From the NCBI GenBank assembly GCA_018985225.1, contig JADGIF010000114.1, positions 1-19,003 of the forward strand: a stretch of DNA of 19,003 bases, read 5' to 3'. Below, piece after piece: positions 1-7,934 of the stretch. This DNA comes from Amoeboradix gromovi (Eukaryota; Sanchytriomycota; Sanchytriomycetes; Sanchytriales; Sanchytriaceae). The notes under the pieces were generated by a model. It was not told the origin of the DNA, searched no databases, and saw only the letters and a program-made list of their open reading frames with translations. The position numbers and the translations under genes are program-made. Numbering within the stretch: the stretch's first letter is position 1; the number at the start of each line of letters is the position of its first letter.

Positions 1-11
1 ATCTGTACAAA

Positions 12-330
12 GTGTCATTTGAAGACAGATATAGATCATATGGCTGCAAGGAACATATAGAAGTATCTGCATCCTTATTTAATCCCACCTCAGGGTAGTG
101 AAAGCGTGACCAATCACTGTAACGGAGATCTAGCATTAGTTTCTCTGTGGAAATTCTCTATTTTCTCGGAAATCAGGACTTTTAACGAGTAGTAGCCATC
201 CAGAAAAAAATGTCATAAAGATGAATGTGATGCCAGTCTTGATGAAACTCCGGCTTGTACATCTGATATGCTTTAAACGACACCTGACCAAGTTATATAC
301 TTTGGAGACAAGGAACTTCAAGTTCTAAGT
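12..330 (+). pseudogene. Relic copy 1 of an unknown duplicated gene
   Basis: Bases about 12-191 match 5502-5688 on the same strand at roughly 85-90% by eye. Read in the frame that is open in the other copy, this one gives a Cys-x-x-Cys-His start (ICTKCH), then HMAARNI, a TAG stop at about 58, then KYLHPYLIPPQG and DLALVSLWKFSIFSEIR, ending in two TAG codons near 190. The same frame then stays protein-like to about 330 (KCHKDECDASLDETPAC; FGDKELQVLS) with further stops. Two length differences from the sister copy are multiples of three, which suggests that the ancestor was coding. I do not recognise the family. The left part is cut by the window edge, and the relic runs up to the 3' end of the DMT transporter gene. 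Confidence 0.45.
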
Positions 331-352
331 TAGCGGATGATAAATAAACTAT

Positions 353-1468
353 TTATTTTCCACCCAACAAAGGCTCGCCTTTCACTTTTGAGTGCGCAGA
401 TAGCAATGACTCACTATCAGGATCACCAATAACCATCTTTGCAGAATAGTTTGTACCTGTCTTCAATTCTGCCATCTCAACATTTTCTCCTTCCAATTCA
501 TCATCTACTGGTTTCGCCTTTTGAGCAGCATTCTTCTTTGAAATATACTCCATATACTTTTCCCTTGCAATCAAATAAGTTACTAATCCTACCAAGCCGC
601 AACCTATGACTCCGGTCAATTGGACATTCTCGCCAAAGATCAATATTCCGTAAATAAATCCAAACACAATATCCATGTTTCTTATGATACTACCTGATCC
701 AGCAGGTGCTCTTTGCAATCCGATGTTCAAAATGATCTGACCCATTAGATATCCTACAGTTACAATCTCAATATTTACCCATTCTAGTACTGAAGGCCAT
801 TTATGAGGGGTTTTAGTGGCAAAATAGAGTGGTATTGATATCAAAAACGATGGCCATACGAAGTGCCAAACCATCGTTAAGTATGATACACCTAAGCCAA
901 TCTTTCTAATCAAAACAAAATTAAATGCATTCATTACGGAACCAATTAGCGCGACAGTAATCGCAACTGATCTATACGGATACTCTGATGTCCCTGCGCG
1001 TTTTCCGAAGATGAATGAGGGCCTAGAAACTAGTACTATTCCAAAAAACCCAATTATTAAGCTGGCAATCTTCGTAGGCGTCAAAGGCTCATTTAGCATA
1101 AACCTAGCTAAGAATAGAGTTAAAAGAGGGCCCACAAACAGTATAACATTAACATCACTCAATTCCATGTTGACTATTGCCCAAAATTGTGAAGTAACTG
1201 CGGCAGCGCCTAAAAATCCACGTAATACAAGTAACTTTCGATGCTCCACAGGTCCCAAAAAGTCAGCATTTTTTATTTTACAGAGAATAAACATTAAAAT
1301 AAGCTGTCCTAAGCTTCTAATAAAAATAATTTCAACGCTCGGCAATGCAGTAGCTGCTTTCTTTAGAAATACAGCAGAAGTTGATAAAGTGAATGATGAT
1401 AAGAGCACCATCAACATACCTTGAACCTCTTGCTTAGAATTTGACTGATTTGAAGTAGTTGATGACAT
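353..1468 (-). CDS. DMT/EamA-family membrane transporter, SLC35G-like
   Basis: This is a multi-pass transporter of the drug/metabolite superfamily; the substrate cannot be read from sequence. The first ATG is at 1468 (MSSTTSNQ), giving 371 aa; an in-frame TTG two codons upstream is not a likely start. Two EamA-type repeats are visible, about residues 15-155 and 165-303, with around ten hydrophobic helices. Family-like stretches include VEIIFIRSLGQ, LRGFLGAAAVTSQFWAI and LFVGPLLTLFLARFMLNEPLT, the last being typical of the end of the first EamA repeat. A hydrophilic acidic tail of about 65 residues follows. AATAAA (352-357, minus strand) overlaps the TAA stop. The gene is divergent from Suv3 with about 170 bp between starts, so the two may share a promoter region. 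Membrane location is unknown. Confidence 0.85.
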   Translation of the reverse strand: MSSTTSNQSNSKQEVQGMLMVLLSSFTLSTSAVFLKKAATALPSVEIIFIRSLGQLILMFILCKIKNADFLGPVEHRKLLVLRGFLGAAAVTSQFWAIVNMELSDVNVILFVGPLLTLFLARFMLNEPLTPTKIASLIIGFFGIVLVSRPSFIFGKRAGTSEYPYRSVAITVALIGSVMNAFNFVLIRKIGLGVSYLTMVWHFVWPSFLISIPLYFATKTPHKWPSVLEWVNIEIVTVGYLMGQIILNIGLQRAPAGSGSIIRNMDIVFGFIYGILIFGENVQLTGVIGCGLVGLVTYLIAREKYMEYISKKNAAQKAKPVDDELEGENVEMAELKTGTNYSAKMVIGDPDSESLLSAHSKVKGEPLLGGK

Positions 1469-1640
1469 TTTCAAAGTAAAGCCACTCTACGTTCAACGAA
1501 GGTCAAAAGACACAAACCATTTAAAACTCGAATTTAAGCTGTTATTAATGAAATTCTCGCCAGCGAAGCTATTTTTAAATTATCCGCATTAAAACTAACT
1601 CTTACTCTTCAAGTGATACCCCGTCGAAACCCGTCACAAA

Positions 1641-3422
1641 ATGATTTCGTCTATTCAATTCAGCCGTCGTGTGAATGGTAAGAGAGTCCTCGAACCATAC
1701 CTCATTGAGGACCCTAAGCTGAGGAATAATGCCAAAGAAATTGCTGCCTTTAAGATTATTGATGCTCCTAGATTAAATCGAACTGTGGTATTTCACTGCG
1801 GTGTCCCAAACTCAGGAAAAACATATTCTGCCCTACTAGAGCTCCAGAAAGCTAAAAAAGGAATTTATTGTGCCCCTTTAAGATTAATGGCGTATGAAGT
1901 GTATGAGAATTTGACGAAATTAGGAATTAACTGCAATTTGCTAACAGGTGAAGAACAGATCATGGAACATAAGCATCCTCAGATTGTTTGCTGTACAATC
2001 GAAATGACTCCTTTCGCAGTTGACTACGACATTGCTATAATTGATGAGATTCAAATGATGAATTGTAAAAGTCGCGGTTTTGCCTGGACTCGTGCCTATC
2101 TAAAACTTAAGAGCAAAACCCTCCATGTTTGTGGTGACGTTCTTGCTTTGCCTCTGATGGAGCGTCTTAGCACTGTCACTAACGATTCCATTTCTACCGT
2201 CAAATATCTGAGAAAGACGCCCCTAGTCCTAGACACTCCTTTGAGTGGCAACTATAGTAACCTAAAGAAAGGGGATGCAGTTGCAGTATTTAGCCGACAA
2301 GCGGTGTTCGAATACAAAAGGTTAATAGAGTCAAACACAAACTTTAAGTGTGCCGTGATTTATGGGGCCTTACCTAAGCAACCTCGATGCAATCAAGCCG
2401 ATATGTTTAACTCAGGCTTGCGAGAGATTTTAGTCTGTACTGATGCTATTGGTCTTGGCTTGAATTTAAACATTAAACGTGTTGTCTTCATGACTTTAAA
2501 GCGCAAAATTTTCAGGGAATTCGTGCCTGTCGAGCATTCTCAAATCCACCAAATTGCTGGCAGAGCAGGTAGATTTGGTATATTTGAAAAAGGTTACACT
2601 ACTACATTCCACAACAATGATTTTAAATTACTTAGTGATCAAATCAGCAGTTCGCCTAGTGAGCCTATTAAAATGGGATTCTTTCCTAGCTACGAGCAGC
2701 TGACGAAGTTTAAAAAGTGTCTGCCATTTGTCAACAAATTTTCCCAATTAATTTCGACTTTTCAGAAATACTCTGCATGCGAGGCAGAAGACGCATTCCT
2801 ATGTGATATGAACTCCTTTGTTAGCCGCGTCAATCTTTTAGATACAGTGGCATTAAGGCTTCAAGATATTTATTATTTCTGTTTAGCGCCGTGTAATGTT
2901 AGCTGTCCTAAATCTAGCGCGACTTTATTGGCGTATGCTAAAGCATTCAGTGCGGAAAAGTATGTTGATATTGTTGACTTGCTGACCAAACTTTTTCCTG
3001 ACCTTCTGCACCCATCCTTTAATAATGAAGTAGTTTGGGGAATAATGGATGAATGCCAACAGCCAAGTCAATTCTCAGAATTAGCAAGTGATTTAGTTGT
3101 ATTCAATGGTATAACATATGATTCACCTCTAATTAAAGAGCTAGAAGTATTTTATCGTGTTCTATCGTTGATTTCATATCTAAGATTCAGACATGACAAA
3201 TTAACTGCATTCGTCAAGAAGGGATACTCACATTTCAACACATGGTTCTTGCTAGACTACCTGAAGACAGCAGCAGAAGACAGCTTGACCGATATCATGA
3301 ATTTGGATTCTGAAGTGGATGAGCTGGATGTATTTGATGATTTGGATGAATTTGAAGGTGATGGTGACTTACTGGCAGATTTGGATATAGCAATGCAGAA
3401 CTATATGATGCTAAATAAATGA
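1641..3422 (+). CDS. SUV3: Suv3-type mitochondrial ATP-dependent RNA helicase
   Basis: Suv3 is the helicase subunit of the mitochondrial RNA degradosome and unwinds RNA for 3'-5' decay. The helicase core is intact: Walker A GVPNSGKT (54-61), APLRLMAYE (78-86), TGEE (102-105), DEIQ box (135-138), CTDAIGLGLNLNIKRVVF (266-283) and QIHQIAGRAGRFG (301-313). A C-terminal Suv3-type helical region follows (ELEVFYRVLSLISYL). At 593 aa it is shorter than yeast and human Suv3, mostly at the N-terminus. The ATG at 1641 is the first after an in-frame TGA at 1614. The first 18 residues are rich in Arg, Ser and hydrophobics with only one acidic residue, compatible with a mitochondrial presequence. The last 60 residues are strikingly acidic. 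AATAAA (3414-3419) lies inside the CDS, in the codons just before the TGA. Confidence 0.92.
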   Translation: MISSIQFSRRVNGKRVLEPYLIEDPKLRNNAKEIAAFKIIDAPRLNRTVVFHCGVPNSGKTYSALLELQKAKKGIYCAPLRLMAYEVYENLTKLGINCNLLTGEEQIMEHKHPQIVCCTIEMTPFAVDYDIAIIDEIQMMNCKSRGFAWTRAYLKLKSKTLHVCGDVLALPLMERLSTVTNDSISTVKYLRKTPLVLDTPLSGNYSNLKKGDAVAVFSRQAVFEYKRLIESNTNFKCAVIYGALPKQPRCNQADMFNSGLREILVCTDAIGLGLNLNIKRVVFMTLKRKIFREFVPVEHSQIHQIAGRAGRFGIFEKGYTTTFHNNDFKLLSDQISSSPSEPIKMGFFPSYEQLTKFKKCLPFVNKFSQLISTFQKYSACEAEDAFLCDMNSFVSRVNLLDTVALRLQDIYYFCLAPCNVSCPKSSATLLAYAKAFSAEKYVDIVDLLTKLFPDLLHPSFNNEVVWGIMDECQQPSQFSELASDLVVFNGITYDSPLIKELEVFYRVLSLISYLRFRHDKLTAFVKKGYSHFNTWFLLDYLKTAAEDSLTDIMNLDSEVDELDVFDDLDEFEGDGDLLADLDIAMQNYMMLNK

Positions 3423-3506
3423 GTTATGTTATAGCCGTGTTTTCGTTCTTTTTACAAACTAGCTGAATATGAATTATTTTTTAATTCATCCTGATACTCC
3501 CCTATC

Positions 3507-4160
3507 ATGTTTGCTTCAATTGTTAAAGTTTATGTAGTTATACTACATTTGACTGTAGTATTCATACTGCTAGATTATCATCATGTAATATATCCAATAG
3601 ATATAGAGCTAACAAAGGTCGGACGATTGTTTGATTACGCTTTTATAAGGCAGATATCAATGAAAACGGATCTTCCAAAAAGCGATTCAAACTGGCCATT
3701 GCTGATACATTCGACCAAGCCATTGTTTTCCCCAATTGAGAATGTAATTGTGCATTCAGATCATGATTCATTCGTCCATAACAATTTTCCATATCTAATG
3801 CACTTGTACACCAAAGGACCGTTAAAAGATGATCTTGTTAGGATTCTGTACACTATGCATTTTGGTGGATATTATTACATCAACCTCAGTAACATAAAAT
3901 ATCATCCCAAAGTATCGCGAATTAAAACTATGGATCTTAGTGGTCCACTGATTGTATACACTGTAAATAAAGACGTAGTAGCATTGCTTAGTATGCCTGG
4001 TGCTGTATTTTGGAAATACGCAATTCAATTGATTAACATGCGAATGCCTATATGGAAAATTCATCCGTCTTCTGATTTTGTAGTTGGATCAACTATGATT
4101 GCAGATGCACTAAAATTATACGAAGAAAATGATGGTCAAGTGGAATGGGTACATATGTAG
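3507..4160 (+). CDS. GT32/Och1-like glycosyltransferase-family protein lacking the DXD motif
   Basis: The 217-aa frame starts with a signal-anchor-like hydrophobic segment (residues 6-22), as in Golgi type II glycosyltransferases. KDDLVRILYTMHFGGYYYINLS (about 108-128) aligns with the GT32 block that normally reads RxDxxRYxxLYxxGGIYLDLD. Here the metal- and nucleotide-sugar-binding aspartates are replaced (INLS). The later parts VNKDVVALLSMPGAVFWKYAI and SDFVVGSTMIADALKLY resemble the usual N-D...P.HPF and S-T-G-P regions. Glycosyl transfer is therefore doubtful. The frame ends at TAG 4158-4160, but continues without stops to TGA 4275-4277 in protein-like sequence (PGPLLDEAIDLFSGL), followed at once by ATTAAA. 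The TAG may lie in a short intron or be a premature stop, so the 3' end is unsettled. Start is 85 bp after Suv3. Confidence 0.55.
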   Translation: MFASIVKVYVVILHLTVVFILLDYHHVIYPIDIELTKVGRLFDYAFIRQISMKTDLPKSDSNWPLLIHSTKPLFSPIENVIVHSDHDSFVHNNFPYLMHLYTKGPLKDDLVRILYTMHFGGYYYINLSNIKYHPKVSRIKTMDLSGPLIVYTVNKDVVALLSMPGAVFWKYAIQLINMRMPIWKIHPSSDFVVGSTMIADALKLYEENDGQVEWVHM

Positions 4161-4277
4161 ACCATCTATTTTCTAATTCCAGGACCACTGCTTGATGAAG
4201 CAATAGACTTGTTTAGTGGCTTGCCGGGTTGCAAAACATATGTTCTAATATATTCTACACAACGCTACGGAGGTTGA
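4161..4277 (+). other. Probable 3' continuation of the GT32-like gene
   Basis: In the same frame as the upstream gene and directly after its TAG come 38 sense codons (TIYFLIPGPLLDEAIDLF, then GCKTYVLIYSTQRYGG) and a TGA, with ATTAAA at 4280-4285. No AATAAA sits near the upstream TAG, unlike almost every other gene here. Intron candidates that remove the TAG and keep frame all have poor 5' splice sites, for example 48 nt from a GTCAAG to the AG at 4202. This is therefore either an exon or the tail of a gene broken by a stop. Confidence 0.35.
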
Positions 4278-4847
4278 TAATTAAAAAAATTCTGGATTCC
4301 CACGATACGAGTAACACAAGTCGATCAAAACAGGTTTGAATATTTAAGTAAATTGTTAGCACTTTAAAATCACATGCTCTCTTGCTTGTATCTACCGCAT
4401 AGAAGTCTCGCGTTTTCAGAAGCTGGTGTTTATATTTGGGAAACAATCAGTATAATTAGAAAACTTTGGTCAATTATATTGTCGGGCAGGCATGTACCCT
4501 ATAACATCACCAATACCTTCAGAGACAGTTAGCTTTGATGATTCTTCCCTGCTAGCTAGGTCATCCGCAGTTTCTCAATTGATTTTGGCTTGAGAGTAGC
4601 TAGAGACGCAACCATATTTAGATCCACGACTACGTCATGGTGCGAGCGCTGGTGTAACCTTGGACCTCTAGGATATTGTCATCCACTTTCTCCCTGTTTA
4701 AACTTCATTTGGCATCATGTCCCATCACTGCCCTCAGTCCTGCTAATCTCAGTATTTTATTTTTCGAAGTACTCTTACTTGGCATCGCTAAAATCTGAGA
4801 AACGCCTTAATTAAGGTCTTTAATGTTGAAATTAAGTGGTAATAAAA
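4278..4847. other. Intergenic region with weak coding relics
   Basis: No supported gene. On the minus strand, about 4580-4470, an open stretch without a good start reads ADDLASREESSKLTV then SEGIGDVIGYMPARQYN. A little upstream in another frame is EKVDDNILEVQGYTSARTMT. They look like fragments of decayed coding sequence but match no family I know. The open frames at 4255-4446 (-) and 4590-4814 (+) do not look like proteins. Confidence 0.3.
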
Positions 4848-4852
4848 TTTAT

Positions 4853-5158
4853 TTAAAGAGAGGTAGCATTGACAGCAACTATCTTCAACTTGTCGCAATG
4901 TAAAGACTCTTGTTCGGTTTTAATGGAACAGCCTCTGATTATAAATGTCCAGACTTCATCACAGAATCTGTATGTGCTTAGAGTACCTTTAAGAGTAACT
5001 TTGTGTTTGGTAGCAGATAATTGATTACTTAACTCCTGATCGAATTCCTTTAAAACTTGAAGTGCCAGTGCTGGTGTTAATTTCTTTTCCCTAACTAATT
5101 CGTCTAGTGCTTCAGTAAGTGCTGTTCCAATTGTAGTTCCTCTATATAATTCAGACAT
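4853..5158 (-). CDS. TOA2: Transcription initiation factor IIA small (gamma) subunit
   Basis: TFIIA-gamma pairs with the large TFIIA subunit to stabilise TBP on the TATA element at RNA polymerase II promoters. The 101-aa protein covers the whole family length. The N-terminal four-helix part has LYRGTTIGTALTEALDELV (4-22) and LTPALALQVLKEFDQEL (27-43). The C-terminal beta-barrel part has VTLKGTLSTYRFCDEVWTF (54-72), which contains the conserved TYRFCDxVWTF block, and ends LKIVAVNA. There is no intron. The minus-strand AATAAA (4848-4853) shares a base with the TAA stop. Confidence 0.95.
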   Translation of the reverse strand: MSELYRGTTIGTALTEALDELVREKKLTPALALQVLKEFDQELSNQLSATKHKVTLKGTLSTYRFCDEVWTFIIRGCSIKTEQESLHCDKLKIVAVNATSL

Positions 5159-5354
5159 AATAAAACAGTGGTTGGAGGAGAGATATTTAAAATTTAATAA
5201 AACTGCAGTTGGTATACCAAATATAAAAACTAGATTAACTCGTTTTTAAAGAAGGTGCACCATACGGAGGAAATGCTATCATTAATAAAAGAGTTTTTAC
5301 ACAGTAGTAGTGATATTTTATTTGAAAGAGTAAGAGAATAGCTCTACAGAATAT
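5159..5354. other. Upstream region of TFIIA-gamma
   Basis: AT-rich sequence between the TFIIA-gamma start and the end of the small broken gene at 5355, which points the same way. I see no clear promoter motif beyond AT-rich TATTTAAA-like stretches. Confidence 0.3.
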
Positions 5355-5515
5355 TTATTTTCCTTTTATACTCATCAACTCCGCAACTAGCTGAATGTCC
5401 ACTCGCCTCTTAAATCCATAAAATTAATAAAGCTGAGATAATGTTCCAAGTTGTTACTGAAAGTTAGTCCAGTTTTTATATTTAATGTCCCAAGTGTAAA
5501 AAAGTCATTTGACAT
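5355..5515 (-). pseudogene. Small frame-broken gene of about 54 codons
   Basis: On the minus strand an ATG at 5513-5515 opens 42 codons ending at TAG (5387-5389). They begin MSNDFFTLGTLNIKTG and include EHYLSFINFMDLRG. From about 5400 a second frame takes over with protein-like sequence RRVDIQLVAELMSIKGK and a TAA stop at 5355-5357. AATAAA (5354-5359) overlaps this stop, exactly as in the intact genes of the window. A single missing base near 5402 would join the frames into one small protein of about 54 residues. I do not recognise it. No GT...AG pair of suitable length fits the junction, so a decayed gene or a base error is more likely than an intron. Its start overlaps the edge of repeat copy 2. 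Confidence 0.35.
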
Positions 5516-5709
5516 TTGATAAAAACTACATGGCAGCATGGAACATGTACATCAAGTATCTGCATCCTTATTCAATCCCGCCTCAGGGTAGAGAAAGCGT
5601 GAGTAATCACTTTAACGGAGATCTAGCATTGCTAGTTTCTCTGTGGAAATTCTCGATTTTCTCTGAAATCAGGTCTTTTAACGAGGAGAATTACTCAGAT
5701 GGCGATTAA
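5502..5709 (+). pseudogene. Relic copy 2 of an unknown duplicated gene
   Basis: This is the sister of the relic at 12-330. The frame is open from 5509 to TAA at 5707-5709 and includes MAAWNMYIKYLHPYSIPPQG, DLALLVSLWKFSIFSEIR and SFNEENYSDGD. It has no ATG before 5530. Just upstream, a CPKC-like Cys pair is put out of frame by what looks like a one-base loss in an A-run relative to copy 1. Similarity stops at about 5688, after the bases for FNE. The family is unknown. The copies lie about 5.5 kb apart in the same orientation, with three supported genes between them. Confidence 0.4.
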
Positions 5710-6294
5710 CAATGTTGGTAAGGAGGAAATAAAAGTAAAACTATTTGGCCGAATTAAAATATGATAGAATGACGTCCCTAAAACCATTCCGTCCTAGCTT
5801 TAACAGTGGGTGCCCATATGTTCGATGATAAAGGGATATCGATCTCTTCGAAGCACGCATCTTGAATCAACTCAAAGTCTTTGAAAATATGTTTGCGTTA
5901 AGATCATGAATAAGCTACTCTTTGGATATTGTTTTAGTAAAAATCATTTATTTAAATCGCATTGTTGCTAAAATCTGAATTTTTAAAAATACAACGCGGT
6001 ACCGCTAATTGGTGGTATATCGCGTAAAATGACGCGTTTATTACAACGGTTCGCCTTGTCTTTTAGTCAACGCAACATTTAAAGCTTTAAATTCAGCATG
6101 TTTTTATGATTTCGAATTACGGAAGTAATTTCAAGTTGTTGATTTTCAAAAAAATGGCTATCATATCAAATGTCTTTCTCTTGGGTACCCATATCTCGAT
6201 TTATGGGCTTATATAAATCTATCGCCTAACATGCATGCTCAACATTTTGGTCACGTGGACTCCTTTATACATATAGACGATATCAGCATACAGT
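5710..6294. promoter_or_regulatory. Upstream region of the C2H2 factor with candidate cis-elements
   Basis: There is no supported gene in these 585 bases. Candidate sites are a 10-bp palindrome GCGGTACCGC (5996-6005), an MluI-cell-cycle-box core ACGCGT (6032-6037) with a CGCG eight bases upstream, a TATATAAA box (6210-6217) and an E-box CACGTG (6252-6257) 38 bp before the ATG. These GC-containing motifs stand out from AT-rich surroundings. Their use is inferred only from resemblance to sites known in other fungi. Confidence 0.35.
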
Positions 6295-7029
6295 ATGAGC
6301 CACATGGAAAATGCTTTATTTAATCAAATCGGTCCCACTTATGACACCAACATGACAGCCACACAAATTACTGTAACCCAAAGTAATCAGGATGAATGCC
6401 AACTTTTGAGTCATCCAATGCCCATTCCTAGTAACAACCTATATTTGCATCCTCAATATGCATATCCAGGTAGCACTACATTTGAGCATCAGTTTGAGTC
6501 GTTTAGTCCAGATGAGTTTAATTTAAACGAGGTTGTTGACAATCAGTATCTATTGCCTGGGAATCCCTGCTCTCCTTCTGTGGATGAGTATGGATATTTG
6601 AGCGCTTCCCAGTATTCTCAGTATTCCCAAGATGAATTTACGCCATACTCGACATCACCCATGGAGGATTTTACAGAATTCAACGCGATTCATTCTAATC
6701 GATCAGTCTCACCATATCCTGATAGCATGTACTATAGCGACAGATCCCTAAGCCCTATGCCGCAAGACTCAATGGTTTACGAGCCAATGCTGGCCCCCAA
6801 TGACGATTATTATGTAAAAGAGAGACGCCGATCTATTTCCAATGACAGATCTAGTGAAAAGGGAAGAAGAAGACGTAGAAAACATAACCAAATAGTGCGG
6901 AAGTACGAATGCGATTACCCTGACTGTACAAAAAGCTATGGAACTGTAACCCATCTGAATACGCACAGGACCCAAAAGAATCACGGTGCACGGCTAACTA
7001 AGCAGGATTTTAATGAAGACATGGGATAG
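6295..7029 (+). CDS. Fungal single-zinc-finger C2H2 transcription factor
   Basis: This 244-aa protein is probably nuclear and DNA-binding. The first 175 residues are low-complexity and rich in Ser, Pro, Tyr, Asn and acidic residues (SQYSQYSQDEF; SVSPYPDSMYYSDRSLSP), typical of an activation or phospho-regulated region with several S-P sites. A basic cluster RRRRRK (191-196) could serve nuclear import. One finger follows: C206-x4-C211-x12-H224-x5-H230, with the TKSYGTVTHLNTH core seen in fungal regulators of this type. Only about 14 residues follow the finger. The target genes are unknown. AATAAA at 7049-7054 lies 19 nt after the TAG and is half of a palindrome shared with the convergent Cus2 gene. 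Confidence 0.85.
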   Translation: MSHMENALFNQIGPTYDTNMTATQITVTQSNQDECQLLSHPMPIPSNNLYLHPQYAYPGSTTFEHQFESFSPDEFNLNEVVDNQYLLPGNPCSPSVDEYGYLSASQYSQYSQDEFTPYSTSPMEDFTEFNAIHSNRSVSPYPDSMYYSDRSLSPMPQDSMVYEPMLAPNDDYYVKERRRSISNDRSSEKGRRRRRKHNQIVRKYECDYPDCTKSYGTVTHLNTHRTQKNHGARLTKQDFNEDMG

Positions 7030-7047
7030 CTGCTAAAAATATTTAAT

Positions 7048-7061
7048 GAATAAATTTATTC
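7048..7061. terminator. Palindromic poly(A) signal shared by two convergent genes
   Basis: GAATAAATTTATTC is a perfect 14-bp palindrome placing AATAAA on both strands between two stop codons that are only 38 bp apart. It is 19 nt after the C2H2 stop and 7 nt after the Cus2 stop. Cleavage a usual distance downstream would leave each mRNA tail running into the opposite gene. Confidence 0.7.
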
Positions 7062-7067
7062 GCTTTT

Positions 7068-7934
7068 TTAATCTTTTGCTTCTTCTTCTTCTTCGACAAA
7101 ATCACCAAAATTGTCAATCTCGTTCTGACGGCTTTGGAATGACTTGAAATTCTCTTTACCATCATATATTGACGCTGCGACTTTCAATCCGTCAAATATA
7201 CGACCATTCATCAGTTCAACACAGGCTTGCGCTGCTAACTCATCTTGATATTTGATGCAAATGATGCCTTCAGGGTGTAAATCATACATCACTATGCGGT
7301 TAACCTGTCCTACCTTTTCTGCCTCAGTTCTCACATCATCTTTGATATCTATCAGTAGTGCAGGGTCCTTCTCAAAATCTACAGGATTAAACATATGTCG
7401 CAAGACAACAGTTTTCAAGTGCTTCTTACTAGTTTCCATTTCAAACCATTCCAATTTCTTCTCCAACTTCTGTCTTTTACTCATAGTAGGCTGCTTATTT
7501 CTGGTCTTTTTAGATTTGCTATCTTTTGGTTTCCCATAATCCAGTATCATTGCCCTGCTTATATTCATCAGCTGGCCCTCGCCTCGAAGTGATGTCTCAT
7601 CGTAAAGCTGTATGGCCAGGTCAACACTCGCTTCTTTAAGAAATGTAATCATAGCATCATTTTTACCAAATAGTTTTATTTTAGGCAAATCATGATCATC
7701 CACCATTATTATGCCGCACTTCTTAAAGTAAGTTTGCAGTTCCATAATCGTAGCATCTTTCGGTATATTCTCTATATATATTGCTGTTTTTGATTGTATT
7801 TGTTGTAGCCATTTACCGTGTTTATAAATCCATGTAATATTTTCACTGGTTGTGGATATTTCATTTCCGTCTATCCTTAACAAACTTTTTTGCTCATCAG
7901 TGCAGTTATTCGGGTCAAAGTCTGGTTTACCCAT
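7068..7934 (-). CDS. CUS2: Cus2/HTATSF1-like U2 snRNP splicing factor
   Basis: Homologues (yeast Cus2, human Tat-SF1) bind U2 snRNP and SF3B1 during prespliceosome assembly. The 288-aa protein has the family layout. WIYKHGKW (35-42) precedes RRM1 (about 51-131, AIYIENIPKDATIMELQTYF, then CGIIMVDDHDLPKIKLFG). A Lys-rich linker follows, then a second RRM of U2AF-homology type (about 175-265). The UHM signature NGRIFDGLKVAA keeps its R-x-F (245-247), which in this class contacts tryptophan-containing ULM peptides. A short acidic tail (EEEEE) ends the protein, and the CTT triplet run near 7080 is simply these Glu codons. RRM1 is a few residues shorter than in human between beta2 and beta3. The gene has no intron and ends 38 bp from the convergent C2H2 gene. 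Confidence 0.88.
   Translation of the reverse strand: MGKPDFDPNNCTDEQKSLLRIDGNEISTTSENITWIYKHGKWLQQIQSKTAIYIENIPKDATIMELQTYFKKCGIIMVDDHDLPKIKLFGKNDAMITFLKEASVDLAIQLYDETSLRGEGQLMNISRAMILDYGKPKDSKSKKTRNKQPTMSKRQKLEKKLEWFEMETSKKHLKTVVLRHMFNPVDFEKDPALLIDIKDDVRTEAEKVGQVNRIVMYDLHPEGIICIKYQDELAAQACVELMNGRIFDGLKVAASIYDGKENFKSFQSRQNEIDNFGDFVEEEEEAKD

Noticed and set aside
4590-4814. 74-codon plus-strand open frame
   Set aside because: It is Trp/Cys/Ser-rich without pattern, and has no start context, AATAAA or family.
5940-6010. Minus-strand short frame ending KIQILATMRFK with AATAAA over its stop
   Set aside because: It has the 3' mark seen in real genes, but only about 18 codons are open, with no start and no clear splice site.
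6040-6065. tRNA T-loop-like GGTTCG
   Set aside because: No acceptor stem, D-arm or anticodon arm can be built around it; no tRNA was found in the window.
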